A stretch of 58,378 bases of DNA, taken from assembly GCA_022844015.1 (NCBI GenBank), contig JALHMO010000014.1, positions 1 to 58,378 of the forward strand, read 5' to 3'. Shown one piece after another: positions 17,196 to 24,948 of the stretch. A program made the translations under genes and the position numbers. The notes below the pieces were generated by a model that saw only the letters and a program-made list of their open reading frames with translations, had not been told where the DNA came from and did not search any database. The stretch comes from Reyranella sp. GTDB lineage: Bacteria; Pseudomonadota; Alphaproteobacteria; Reyranellales; Reyranellaceae. Each line of letters begins with the position of its first letter. The first letter of the stretch is position 1.

Positions 17196-18454
17196 TGGCC
17201 GACCCGGTCGCCTTCCTGCAGGAGCTGATCCGCGCCCAACGCGACGGCGAGGCGGCGGTCCAGCAGCGCGTTGCCGATGCCGCCCGGCGGCTCGGCTGCA
17301 CGGTCGAGCGCGTGCGCTATCGGCCGGGCGACGTGCCGATGGTGGCGGAGTTCGCCACTGCGCAGGCGATCGACGGCGGCGAGCGCGAGAGCGTGGTCGC
17401 CACCTTCAAGGGGCGCGGCGGCGGACGCAGCGTCATCTTCTTCGCCCATCCCGACGGCGAGCCGGTCGCGGCGACCGAGCGCTGGCGGCACGATCCCTTC
17501 GCCGGCGTGATCGAAGGGGGCCGCCTGCATGGCTGGGGCGTCGCCGACGACCTGGCCGGCGTCGCCACCTTGGTGCAGGGGCTGCAGGCCGTGCTCGAGA
17601 CCGGCAAGCAGCCGCTGGGCGACGTGATCCTCGCCAGCACGCCCAGCAAGCGGCACGCGCGCGGCGTCTCGGCGCTGCTCCATGGCGGGCTGCGCGCCGA
17701 CGCGGCAGTCTATCTCCATCCCGCCGAGTCGGGTGTCGGCATGCGCGAGATCAAGGCCTTCGCCTCCGGCCTGGTCGAGTTTCGCATCACCGTCGATGGC
17801 CGCGCGCCCGACACCAGCGAGATCAGCCATGCCGCCTTCGCCCATCGCGCGGTCAACCCGATCGACAAGCTCTGGCTGATCCATCGCGCGCTCCAGGCGC
17901 TCGATGCAAGGCGCGGCGGGGCGGTGCGTCATCCAGCGCTGCAGCGGGCGATCGGCCGGTCGACCAATCTTCTGGTGTCCCATGTCGCCGCCGGCAGCAG
18001 CGACGTGTTCGCGCGCATCGCGCCCTGTGCCGTGCTGGCGGGCTCGCTGTCCTTCCCGCCGCCGGAGACCCTGGCCGATATCCAGGGCGCCGTCGAAGCA
18101 GCGGTAGGCAGCGCTGTGGCGGAGGATGCGTGGCTGCGCGACCATCCACCGCGCCTGGAGTTCGTGACGGGAGTCACCGGTGCCGAGGTCAGCCCCGACC
18201 ATCCACTCTATCGCGTCGTCGCCGAGGCCGTCCGGCACGTCACCGGTGAGGCGCCGCACGTCAACCCGCTGCACACGTCGAGCGACATCCGCAACCCGAT
18301 CCTCCAGGCCGGCATCCCCACGGTCGGGCTGGGGCCGCTCGGCGGCGACCTCACCCAGAACGGCCTGCACGACGAGTGGGTCGACGTCGAGGACTACCAG
18401 CGCGCGGTGAAAGTCGCGGCGGATGTAATCGCTGGTTGGTGCGGTACCAGTTGA
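17195..18454 (+). CDS. M20-family peptidase/deacylase-like protein with altered active site
   Basis: 419 residues, start overlapping the nadX-like stop by one base. The M20 fold is indicated by FFAHPDGEPVAA (first metal His/Asp), GWGVADDLAGVATLVQGL (bridging Asp), a dimerisation domain around AFASGLVEFRITVDG, and the final metal His in PLHTSSDIRNP. The usual catalytic D-E-E-x-G string after the second strand is replaced by STPSKRHARG, so the general-base glutamate appears absent. It may be a diverged enzyme using other residues, or a non-catalytic binding protein. The C-terminal codons run into a 21-bp tandem repeat. Confidence 0.75.
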   Translation: MADPVAFLQELIRAQRDGEAAVQQRVADAARRLGCTVERVRYRPGDVPMVAEFATAQAIDGGERESVVATFKGRGGGRSVIFFAHPDGEPVAATERWRHDPFAGVIEGGRLHGWGVADDLAGVATLVQGLQAVLETGKQPLGDVILASTPSKRHARGVSALLHGGLRADAAVYLHPAESGVGMREIKAFASGLVEFRITVDGRAPDTSEISHAAFAHRAVNPIDKLWLIHRALQALDARRGGAVRHPALQRAIGRSTNLLVSHVAAGSSDVFARIAPCAVLAGSLSFPPPETLADIQGAVEAAVGSAVAEDAWLRDHPPRLEFVTGVTGAEVSPDHPLYRVVAEAVRHVTGEAPHVNPLHTSSDIRNPILQAGIPTVGLGPLGGDLTQNGLHDEWVDVEDYQRAVKVAADVIAGWCGTS

Positions 18455-18513
18455 CGCTGGTGCGGTACCGGCTGACGTTGGTGCGGCGTCGGCTGACGCC
18501 GGTGCGGCGCCGC
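18436..18513. repeat. 21-bp tandem repeat overlapping the end of the M20-like gene
   Basis: Three full 21-bp units (18436-18456, 18457-18477, 18478-18498) and part of a fourth (to about 18513) share the core GGTGCGGTACC...TTGACG / GGTGCGGCGTCGGCTGACG. The first unit contains the stop codon of the upstream gene. The rest of the gap to 18594 shows nothing else except the ribosome-binding region of the binding-protein gene. Confidence 0.7.
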
Positions 18514-18594
18514 GCAATTCAGACCGGGACAAGCCGTCCCTTCGGCGTCAAAATTGCATCCGGTCTGGGGGGTTAATCGTCAGGGGGTCCTGAA

Positions 18595-19452
18595 ATGTCG
18601 AACATCGCTGAATCCGGGTTTCGCCGACGCGGCCTGCTGGCGGCCGGCGCCGCGGCAACGACGCTTGCCCTTGCGCCGACGGCGCTGCGTGCCCAGCCCA
18701 AGATCGCGCCGCCCAACATCATCAAGGCCGGCACGCTCATCATGTCGATCAACCCGACGCTGCCGCCGCTGCAGTTCGTCGACGAGAAGGGCGAGCTCAA
18801 GGGCATGCGCGTCGAGCTGGCCAACGAGTGCTGCAAGAAGCTCGGGCTGGCGCCGGAGTACATCCGCACCGAGTTCGCCACCATGATCCCGGGCCTCGCC
18901 GCCAAGCGCTGGGACATGATCAACACCGGCATCTTCTGGACCGAGGAGCGCTCCAAGCTGATGTACATGGTGCCCTACGAGCAGGCGGCAATCAGCTTCC
19001 TGTCGGCCAAGGGCAACCCGCTCGGCCTCAAGACGATCGACGACCTGGCCGGCCGGCGCGTCTCGGTCGAGCTCGGCGGCATCGAGGAGCGGCGCACCCG
19101 CGAGGTCAGCGACATCGTGACCAAGAAGGGCCTGAAGCCGCTCACCATCATGACCTTCAACAATTTCGCCGAGTCGTTCCAGGCGCTGCGCGCCGGCCAG
19201 GCCGATGCCGCCACCAGCATCGACGCGACGGCGATGTTCATGCAGGGCCGCGGCGACTTCACCCGCGCAATCAGCGGCGTGTTCCCGCAGACCGCCTGCT
19301 TCGCCTTCGCCAACAAGCCCCTGGCCGAGGCCGTGGTCGGTGCGCTGGACGCGGTGCGAAAGGACGGCATCTACGACAAGCTGCTCGACCAGTACGGCGT
19401 GCTGAAGATCGACGAGCCGAAATTCTCCATCAAGGGCCCGGGACCGGCGTAG
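18595..19452 (+). CDS. Amino-acid ABC transporter periplasmic binding protein (family 3)
   Basis: 285 residues. A signal peptide with a twin-arginine-like start (FRRRGLLAAGAAATTLALAP) ends near ALRAQ. The mature part has the family 3 (SBP_bac_3) features: GTLIMSINPTLPPLQFVDEK, then GELKGMRVELANECCKKLGL, the TIDDLAGRRVSVELG hinge and FQALRAGQADAATSID. Such proteins bind polar amino acids or derivatives. The matching permease is at 19868, separated by a mobile palindromic element; no ATPase gene accompanies the pair in this window. Confidence 0.87.
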   Translation: MSNIAESGFRRRGLLAAGAAATTLALAPTALRAQPKIAPPNIIKAGTLIMSINPTLPPLQFVDEKGELKGMRVELANECCKKLGLAPEYIRTEFATMIPGLAAKRWDMINTGIFWTEERSKLMYMVPYEQAAISFLSAKGNPLGLKTIDDLAGRRVSVELGGIEERRTREVSDIVTKKGLKPLTIMTFNNFAESFQALRAGQADAATSIDATAMFMQGRGDFTRAISGVFPQTACFAFANKPLAEAVVGALDAVRKDGIYDKLLDQYGVLKIDEPKFSIKGPGPA

Positions 19453-19867
19453 AGCGAGCTTCACCACAAGCCTCATGTTCCTCTCCCCCCGCCAGGGAAG
19501 GGCACTCGCATGTGGCACATTTCTCCGTCATCCCGAGCGGAGCCGCCTGAAAGGCGGCGCAGTCGAGGGACCTCTCTTGCCGGTGCCGCAACAAGAAAGA
19601 TCCCTCGACTACGCCGCCAATGGCGCTGCAAGCAGCGCCATTGGCGGCTTCGCTCGGGATGACGGGAGAATTCGGCATTTGCGAAAGCCTCGCCGGCCAG
19701 GGGGAGAGGCCAGGTGAGGGGGGTACAGGTCATACCGCAGCCTCCGACCCCTTCACGTAACCGCTCACCCATATGTGTGGCTCGGCGAATCCGAACGCGC
19801 TCGTGAGGGCGAGGGAGAGGAGCCTGAACATGAGCATGAGGAAAGCGCTCATCGAGGATGAGCAACC
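19453..19867. repeat. 415-bp gap: A-type element nested in E repeat, plus inverted F motif
   Basis: CTCTCCCCCCGCCAGGGA (from 19482) and GGCCAGGGGGAGAGG (to about 19709) look like the two halves of an E repeat split by the A-type element at 19499-19690. An inverted F motif (about 19771-19812, atgtgtggctcggcgaatc) follows. No gene is seen. These structures separate the binding-protein gene from its permease gene. Confidence 0.55.
19499..19690. mobile_element. A-type palindromic mobile element, copy 1 (192 bp)
   Basis: Inner ends are perfect inverted copies: CCGTCATCCCGAGCG (19525-19539) and CGCTCGGGATGACGG (19651-19665). The centre holds the second inverted pair GAGGGACCTCTCTTGC / CAAGAAAGATCCCTCG. 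The outer ends (AGGGCACTCGCATG, CATTTGCGAAAGCCT) are decayed compared with the other copies. Flanks GCCAGGGA and GCCAGGGG resemble a degraded target duplication. There is no coding capacity, so any movement would need a transposase in trans. Confidence 0.6.
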
Positions 19868-20575
19868 ATGAAGGTCTGGGACTGGGAAGGCTTTTGGGGC
19901 TACTTCACCAACCTCTATCTCCTCGAAGGCGCCCTGTGGACCATCGGGCTGACCATCTGCACGCTGATCCTGGGCGGCATGATCGGCCTCCTGCTGGCGG
20001 TGATGCGGCTCAGCAAGCACAAGGCGGTGTCGCGTACCGCGCAGGGCTACGTCTGGATCTTCCGCGGCACGCCGCTGCTGGTGCAGCTCATCATCATCTA
20101 CACCGGCCTGCCGCAGCTCGGCCTGATGCGCTTCAGCGTGCTCGAATCGGCGATCATCGGGCTGGCGCTCAACGAGGCCGCCTATCTGTCGGAGATTCTC
20201 CGCGGCGGCATTCTCTCCGTCGCCAAGGGACAGACCGAGGCGGCGCGCGCGATCGGGCTGAAACCCTACCAGATCTTCCGGCTGGTCGTGCTGCCGCAAG
20301 CGCTACGCGTCATCATCCCGCCGCTCGGCAACTCGGTGAACGGCCTGCTGAAGACCACCTCGATCGCCTCGGTGATCTCCATGGAGGAGGTGCTGCGGCG
20401 CGGCCAGATCCTGATGCAGCAGAAGTTCCAGGTGCTCGAGGTGTTCATGGTGGTGGCCATCCTCTACCTGGTGATGACCACCTGCTGGGATTTCGTGCAA
20501 CGCCGCATCGAGGCCTACTACGGCAAGGCCTACGGCGCGGCCGCCACCGAGCAGCTGGCAAGGGACGACCATTAA
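19868..20575 (+). CDS. Amino-acid ABC transporter permease (HisM/GlnP family)
   Basis: 235 residues with five or six hydrophobic segments. The N-terminal LEGALWTIGLTICTLILGGM begins the transmembrane domain. The EAA loop that docks the ATPase is seen as GQTEAARAIGLKPYQIFRLV followed by VLPQALRVIIPPLGN, typical of the polar amino-acid uptake family. The central motif FRGTPLLVQLIIIYTGLPQL is also characteristic. It belongs with the binding protein at 18595. The next DNA is a large perfect palindrome that probably ends transcription. A partner ATP-binding subunit must be encoded elsewhere. Confidence 0.9.
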   Translation: MKVWDWEGFWGYFTNLYLLEGALWTIGLTICTLILGGMIGLLLAVMRLSKHKAVSRTAQGYVWIFRGTPLLVQLIIIYTGLPQLGLMRFSVLESAIIGLALNEAAYLSEILRGGILSVAKGQTEAARAIGLKPYQIFRLVVLPQALRVIIPPLGNSVNGLLKTTSIASVISMEEVLRRGQILMQQKFQVLEVFMVVAILYLVMTTCWDFVQRRIEAYYGKAYGAAATEQLARDDH

Positions 20576-20604
20576 TCATCCTCCTCCCCACGCGATGCGT
20601 GGGG

Positions 20605-20690
20605 AGGTGTCCGCGTCATCGCGGACGGAGGGGTCATGGGGCCCGAGACTCGTGCTCATGACCCCTCCGTCCGCGATGACGCGGACACCT
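20605..20690. repeat. D-type palindrome, perfect 34-bp arms (possible terminator)
   Basis: The arms at 20605-20638 and 20657-20690 are exact inverted copies of 34 nt with an 18-nt spacer; each contains GTCCGCGTCATCGCGGACGG or its complement. A smaller hairpin CCCCACGCGATGCGTGGGG (20585-20603) precedes it. It directly follows the permease stop and could act as a terminator. The 338-bp gap 20576-20913 contains only this repeat, the B-type copy at 20705-20803 and a D-type remnant near 20875-20893. Confidence 0.65.
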
Positions 20691-20704
20691 CCTATGAGAA
20701 TGCG

Positions 20705-20803
20705 CTGGGAGCGCGCCACTGGTGGCGGAGTAAACTCCGCCAAAGTGGCGCTCATGGGATGTGGAATCACAAGAAGAGCGCCACTGGAGTGGCGCGCTCC
20801 CAG
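20705..20803. repeat. B-type palindromic repeat, copy 1 (99 bp)
   Basis: CTGGGAGCGCGCCACT (20705-20720) and AGTGGCGCGCTCCCAG (20788-20803) are perfect inverted ends. Inside are GTGGCGCTCATGGGATGTG and AAGAAGAGCGCCACT, the same core found in the copies at 40384, 46986 and 52996. It sits within the far arm of a D-type repeat, so it appears to have been inserted there. Confidence 0.65.
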
Positions 20804-20913
20804 CCATGAGCTTCCCTCTCGCAGCGCCACCATTTTCTCAGCATCGTGGTGCGCGCCGGCGTGCTGGGGGTCTCCCCAGCGAAGCTGGGGCAGGGCATGA
20901 TCATGGCCAGCAA

Positions 20914-21822
20914 CTACGCCCGCGCGCGAAGCTTCTCGTCGGCCAACAGGCCCATCTCGCGCAGCACCGCCCGCAGGGCGGGGCGCTGCGCCTCGGGCAG
21001 GGGCAGGCGCGGCGCGCGCGGCGGGCCCATCGGCATGCCCATCATCTCGAAGCAGGCCTTGGTGCCGGAGACATAGCGCGGGCCGCCGACCCACCACAGC
21101 AGCGGTGTCATCTTCCTGTAGAGCTCGAGCGCGCAAGGCATGTCGCGCTTGTCGGCGACCAGCTCGAACAGGGCGGCCGACCAGCGTGGGATCACGTTGG
21201 AGCACACGGCGACCCAGCCCTCGGCGCCCAGCCAGAACGATTCGTAGCCCAGCACGCCCGCGAACACCGTCATCCTGTCGCCGGCGAGGCGGATGATGTC
21301 GCGCACGCGCGTCGGATCGAGCGTCGACTCCTTGACGTACTTGCAGTTGGGGATCTGGGCGAGCCGCGCGATCAGCTCCGGCATCATGTCGACATTGGCC
21401 GTCGCCGGGTTGTTGTAGACCATGATCGGGATCGAGATCGCGTCAGACACCTTCTTGTAGTGCGCGTAGAGCTCGTCGTCGGTCGGCACGCTGTAGAACG
21501 GCGGGATGATCATCACGCCGTCGGCGCCCATCGACTCGGCCTCGCGGCTGGTGCGCACCACCTCGTCGGTCCATTCGGCGCCGGTGCCGATCAGCACCGG
21601 CACGCGCCCCGCCGCCTGGCCGACCACGATCTCGACGATCTGGCGCCGCTCGTCCGGCGTCACGCTCAGGAACTCGCCGGTGCTGCCGAGCGGGATCAGG
21701 CCGTGAATGCCCTCGTCGATCTGGAAATCGACCAGACGCCGCAGCGCCGCCTCGTCGACCTTCCGGCCGTCGTCGGTGAAGGGCGTGATCAGGACGGTGT
21801 AGGTGCCGCGAAACGTCTTCAT
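20914..21822 (-). CDS. DapA-family aldolase/lyase or dehydratase (dihydrodipicolinate synthase-like)
   Basis: 302 residues, full-length DapA fold. Signature features: LITPFTDDGRKVD, the phosphate/carboxylate loop GLIPLGSTGEFLSVT, tyrosine in IMVYNNPATAN and the Schiff-base lysine in NCKYVKESTLDP. Within this superfamily the enzyme could be a dihydrodipicolinate synthase, a sugar-acid aldolase/dehydratase or a 1-pyrroline-4-hydroxy-2-carboxylate deaminase. The last fits the neighbouring HcnABC/LhpBEF-like dehydrogenase, since hydroxyproline breakdown uses exactly these two enzyme families. The start has AGGGAA upstream. It is transcribed away from the dehydrogenase. Confidence 0.85.
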   Translation of the reverse strand: MKTFRGTYTVLITPFTDDGRKVDEAALRRLVDFQIDEGIHGLIPLGSTGEFLSVTPDERRQIVEIVVGQAAGRVPVLIGTGAEWTDEVVRTSREAESMGADGVMIIPPFYSVPTDDELYAHYKKVSDAISIPIMVYNNPATANVDMMPELIARLAQIPNCKYVKESTLDPTRVRDIIRLAGDRMTVFAGVLGYESFWLGAEGWVAVCSNVIPRWSAALFELVADKRDMPCALELYRKMTPLLWWVGGPRYVSGTKACFEMMGMPMGPPRAPRLPLPEAQRPALRAVLREMGLLADEKLRARA

Positions 21823-21891
21823 GGCGATTCCCTAACAAGAAACCAATGCTTCAGCCAGCCACCTTCGCTGGGCGCGCACTCGCAACTCTCA

Positions 21892-21987
21892 TGTCATCCT
21901 GAGCGCAGCGAAGGATCTCCTCGCCAGAAGTTCAAAGCTGCACGTTTGGCAGGCGGCGATGAGGTCCTTCGCTGCGCTCAGGACGAC
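21892..21987. repeat. C-type palindrome, copy 1
   Basis: TGTCATCCTGAGCGCAGCGA begins the left arm, and CTTCGCTGCGCTCAGGACGA lies at the right end. It fills the divergent gap between the DapA-family gene and the iron-sulfur dehydrogenase gene. The same arm occurs at 53683 and a variant at 25662. Confidence 0.6.
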
Positions 21988-22075
21988 AAAGTAGCCTACT
22001 CCATCAACCGCGCGCCCGCTTCCGGCAATGAATTCCCGGGACGCGCAGTCCTCGGCAGGATGATAAAGAAATGCC

Positions 22076-24931
22076 ATGCGTCTGAGCCATCCAGACATCG
22101 TGCCGGTCGGGCCGGCGATCCAGATCTACTTCGACGATCGGGAGATCGCGGCGCTGCCCGGCGAGACCGTTGCCGCGGCGCTGGCGGCGGCAGGGATCAT
22201 CGCCCTGCGGCAGGCCCGGTCGGGGGCGCCGCGCGGCCCGTTCTGCGGCATGGGCGTGTGCTTCGATTGCCTGGTGACGGTCGACGGGCAGCCGAGCCAG
22301 CGCGCCTGCCTGACCAGGGCCGTGGATGGCATGGACGTCCGCTCGTCCCCGGCGCCCCAGCCGGGCGCCGCTGGGCCGCCCGCCGAGACCCGCGAGCAGG
22401 CGTGCGACGTCGTGGTCGTCGGCGCCGGGCCGGCCGGCCTGTCAGCGGCCCGTGCCCTCGCCCTGGCGGGGGCCAATGTCGTGGTGCTCGACGAGCGCCT
22501 GCACGAGGGTGGCCAGTTCTTCAAGCCGCTGGCGCACAGCCACGAGGCCGATCCCGAGCGGCTCGACCGCCAGTTCCGCGACGGTGCCGTGCTCGGCCGC
22601 TCGACCCTGCTGGCCGGCGTCACCATCGTGAACGAGGCGACGGTCTGGGCGGCGTTCTCGCCCAACGAGATCGCCGCGACCGTCGCCGGGCAGTCGCGAC
22701 TCTATCGGCCCAAGCGCCTGGTGCTGGCGACCGGCGCCTACGAGCAGGTCCGGCCGGTGCCGGGCTGGACCCTGCCGGGCGTGATGACGGTGGGCGGGTT
22801 GCAGACGCTGGCGCGCTCGTATCGCGTGGCCCCGGGCAGCCGCATCGTCATTGCCGGCAACGGGCCGCTCTGCCTGCAGACCGCGGCCGAGTTGCTGGAC
22901 GGCGGCGCCAATGTCGTGGCCGTGCTCGAAGCGGCACCGCGCCCGGGAGCCGGACGATGGGACGCGCTCGCGCAGGCCGCCCTGGCCGATCCGTCTCTTC
23001 TGCTGCAAGGGCGCGCACTTGCGCGGCGCCTCGGCTTCCTGATGCACTGGGGCCGGCGCGTGACCCGCCTGAGCGGCGACGATCGCGTGCGCAGGGTCGA
23101 GGCCGGCGACCTCGCCGTGGAGGCCGACATCGTGGCGCTCAACGACGGCTTTGCCTCGTCGTCGGAGCTGGCGCGCGCGCTCGGCTGCGCGCACCGCTTC
23201 GTGCCGCGCGGCAGCGGCTCGATGGAAACCATCACCGACGCCGACGGCCGAACCAGCCTGGGCGAGGTCTTCGCGATCGGCGACGGCGCGCGGTTCGGCG
23301 GTGCGCAAGCCGCCCAGGCGCAGGGCGTTCTGGCGGCCAATGCGATCGCACGCGATCTCGGGCTTGCCGTGGCGCCGGCAAAAGAGGCGCGGCGCACTGT
23401 CCAGCGCGCGGCGCGGTTTCAATCGGCGTTGTGGCGCCTGTTCGAGGCGCCGGCCTTCGATCCTGCGGCCATCGACGATTCGGCCATCGTCTGCCGTTGC
23501 GAGGAGGTGACGGCGGGCGAGCTGCGCGGCCAGATCGCTGCGGGGAACACATCGCCGGCCTCGCTCAAGCGGGCGAGCCGGGTCGGCATGGGGCGCTGCC
23601 AGGGCCGCTACTGTGCCGCGACCGTGGCCCGCCTGTGCTCGGCGGACGTCGACGAGTTCGGCCTGTTCGCGCCGCGGCCGCCGGCGAAGCCCGTGCCCAT
23701 TCGCGCCCTCACCATCGAGCAGCCCGAATGGTCGGGCCATGTCGACTTCGTGCCGCCCGACATGGCGCGGCCGCGCGAGGCGGGGCCGCTGCCGGCGGAG
23801 AGCGTCGACACGCTGGTGATCGGCGGCGGCGTGGTCGGCTCCTGCCTCGCCTACTGGCTGGCGCGCGAGGGCATCGAGGCGATGGTGGTGGAGCGCGACG
23901 AGCCCAACCTGCAGGCCTCGGGCGCCAACGCCGGCAGCCTGCACGTCCAGATGCTGTCGTTCGATTTCGGCGCCAACGCGCCGGCCGGCGGCAATCGGGC
24001 GGCCGACACCCTGCCGCTCGGCCCGGCCTCGATCGCACTGTGGCAGGAGATCGAGCGCGATACCGGCCAGGACCTCGAGATAAAGGTGGCGGGCGGGCTG
24101 ATGGTCGGCGAGACGGCGCGCGACGTCGAGTTCCTGAAAGCCAAGATCGCGCTCGAGCGCAGCCGCGGCATCGAGGCCGAGCTGATCGGCGCCAACGAGC
24201 TGCGACAGCTCGAGCCGGCGATCGGCGATGCCGCCATCGCCGCCGAATGGTGCCCCGCCGAGGGCAAGATCAACCCGTTGCGCGGCACCTACGCCACGAT
24301 CGCGCGCGCCAAGGCGCTGGGTGCACGCTTCCGGCACGGCAGCAATGTCGTGGCCATCGAGCGCGACGGTGCGGGCTGGCGGGTGACGACGAGCCGCGGC
24401 GAGCTGCGCTGCCGGCGCATCGTCAACGCCTCGGGCCCGTGGGCCGCCGAGATCGGCCGGCTGGCCGGGCTCGAGCTGCCGGTGCGCGGCGCGCCGCTGC
24501 AGATGATCGCCACCGAGCCCACGGCGCCGACGCTGACCCGCCTGGTCGCGCATGCGGCGCGCCATCTCACCCTGAAGCAGATGGGGTCGGGCGCCTTCCT
24601 GGTGGGCGGCGGCTGGACCGCCGGGCTCGACGAGCGCCAGCGCCTGTCGCGGGCGCTGCGGCCGAGCGTCGAGGGCAATCTGTGGGTGGCGTCGCGGGTC
24701 GTGCCGGCGCTGGCCGAGCTGCACGCCGTGCGCATCTGGGCCGGCATGAACGTCAACATCGATCGCGCGCCGATCCTCGGCGAGGCGCCCGGCAGGCCGG
24801 GCTTCTACAATTGCGTCAGCTCCAACGGCTATACCCTGGCGCCGGTGCTGGCGCGGCTGACGGCAGAGATGCTGGCCGGGCGGCAGCCGAGCATGCCGGT
24901 GGCGCCGTTCTTGCTGGATCGTTTCGGCTGA
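22076..24931 (+). CDS. Three-domain fusion dehydrogenase: [2Fe-2S] ferredoxin + FAD/BFD subunit + DAO subunit (HcnABC/LhpBEF-like)
   Basis: 951 residues combining what are normally three subunits. Part 1 (about 14-105) is a Fer2_4 domain with C57, C62, C65 and C78. Part 2 (about 110-540) has the FAD motif VGAGPAGLSAARAL (G116-G121), an NAD(P)-fold GNGPLCLQTAAEL, and a BFD-like cluster CRCEEVT ... GRCQGRYC (about 473-513). Part 3 (about 580-950) is a DAO flavoprotein with VIGGGVVGSCLAYWLA and the C-terminal GFYNCVSSNGYTLAP. Separate homologues form hydrogen cyanide synthase, opine oxidases and D-hydroxyproline dehydrogenase. With the DapA-family neighbour, oxidation of an imino acid such as hydroxyproline is the best inference; sarcosine or an opine remain alternatives. 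Confidence 0.88.
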   Translation: MRLSHPDIVPVGPAIQIYFDDREIAALPGETVAAALAAAGIIALRQARSGAPRGPFCGMGVCFDCLVTVDGQPSQRACLTRAVDGMDVRSSPAPQPGAAGPPAETREQACDVVVVGAGPAGLSAARALALAGANVVVLDERLHEGGQFFKPLAHSHEADPERLDRQFRDGAVLGRSTLLAGVTIVNEATVWAAFSPNEIAATVAGQSRLYRPKRLVLATGAYEQVRPVPGWTLPGVMTVGGLQTLARSYRVAPGSRIVIAGNGPLCLQTAAELLDGGANVVAVLEAAPRPGAGRWDALAQAALADPSLLLQGRALARRLGFLMHWGRRVTRLSGDDRVRRVEAGDLAVEADIVALNDGFASSSELARALGCAHRFVPRGSGSMETITDADGRTSLGEVFAIGDGARFGGAQAAQAQGVLAANAIARDLGLAVAPAKEARRTVQRAARFQSALWRLFEAPAFDPAAIDDSAIVCRCEEVTAGELRGQIAAGNTSPASLKRASRVGMGRCQGRYCAATVARLCSADVDEFGLFAPRPPAKPVPIRALTIEQPEWSGHVDFVPPDMARPREAGPLPAESVDTLVIGGGVVGSCLAYWLAREGIEAMVVERDEPNLQASGANAGSLHVQMLSFDFGANAPAGGNRAADTLPLGPASIALWQEIERDTGQDLEIKVAGGLMVGETARDVEFLKAKIALERSRGIEAELIGANELRQLEPAIGDAAIAAEWCPAEGKINPLRGTYATIARAKALGARFRHGSNVVAIERDGAGWRVTTSRGELRCRRIVNASGPWAAEIGRLAGLELPVRGAPLQMIATEPTAPTLTRLVAHAARHLTLKQMGSGAFLVGGGWTAGLDERQRLSRALRPSVEGNLWVASRVVPALAELHAVRIWAGMNVNIDRAPILGEAPGRPGFYNCVSSNGYTLAPVLARLTAEMLAGRQPSMPVAPFLLDRFG

Positions 24932-24948
24932 TCCCCGGGAGGACCCCC

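Noticed and set aside
22076..24931. Hydrogen cyanide synthase operon (hcnABC)
   Set aside because: The domain set matches HcnABC, but the same set is used by opine and D-hydroxyproline dehydrogenases, and the adjacent DapA-family gene points away from glycine-to-cyanide. No specific HcnA/B/C evidence beyond architecture.
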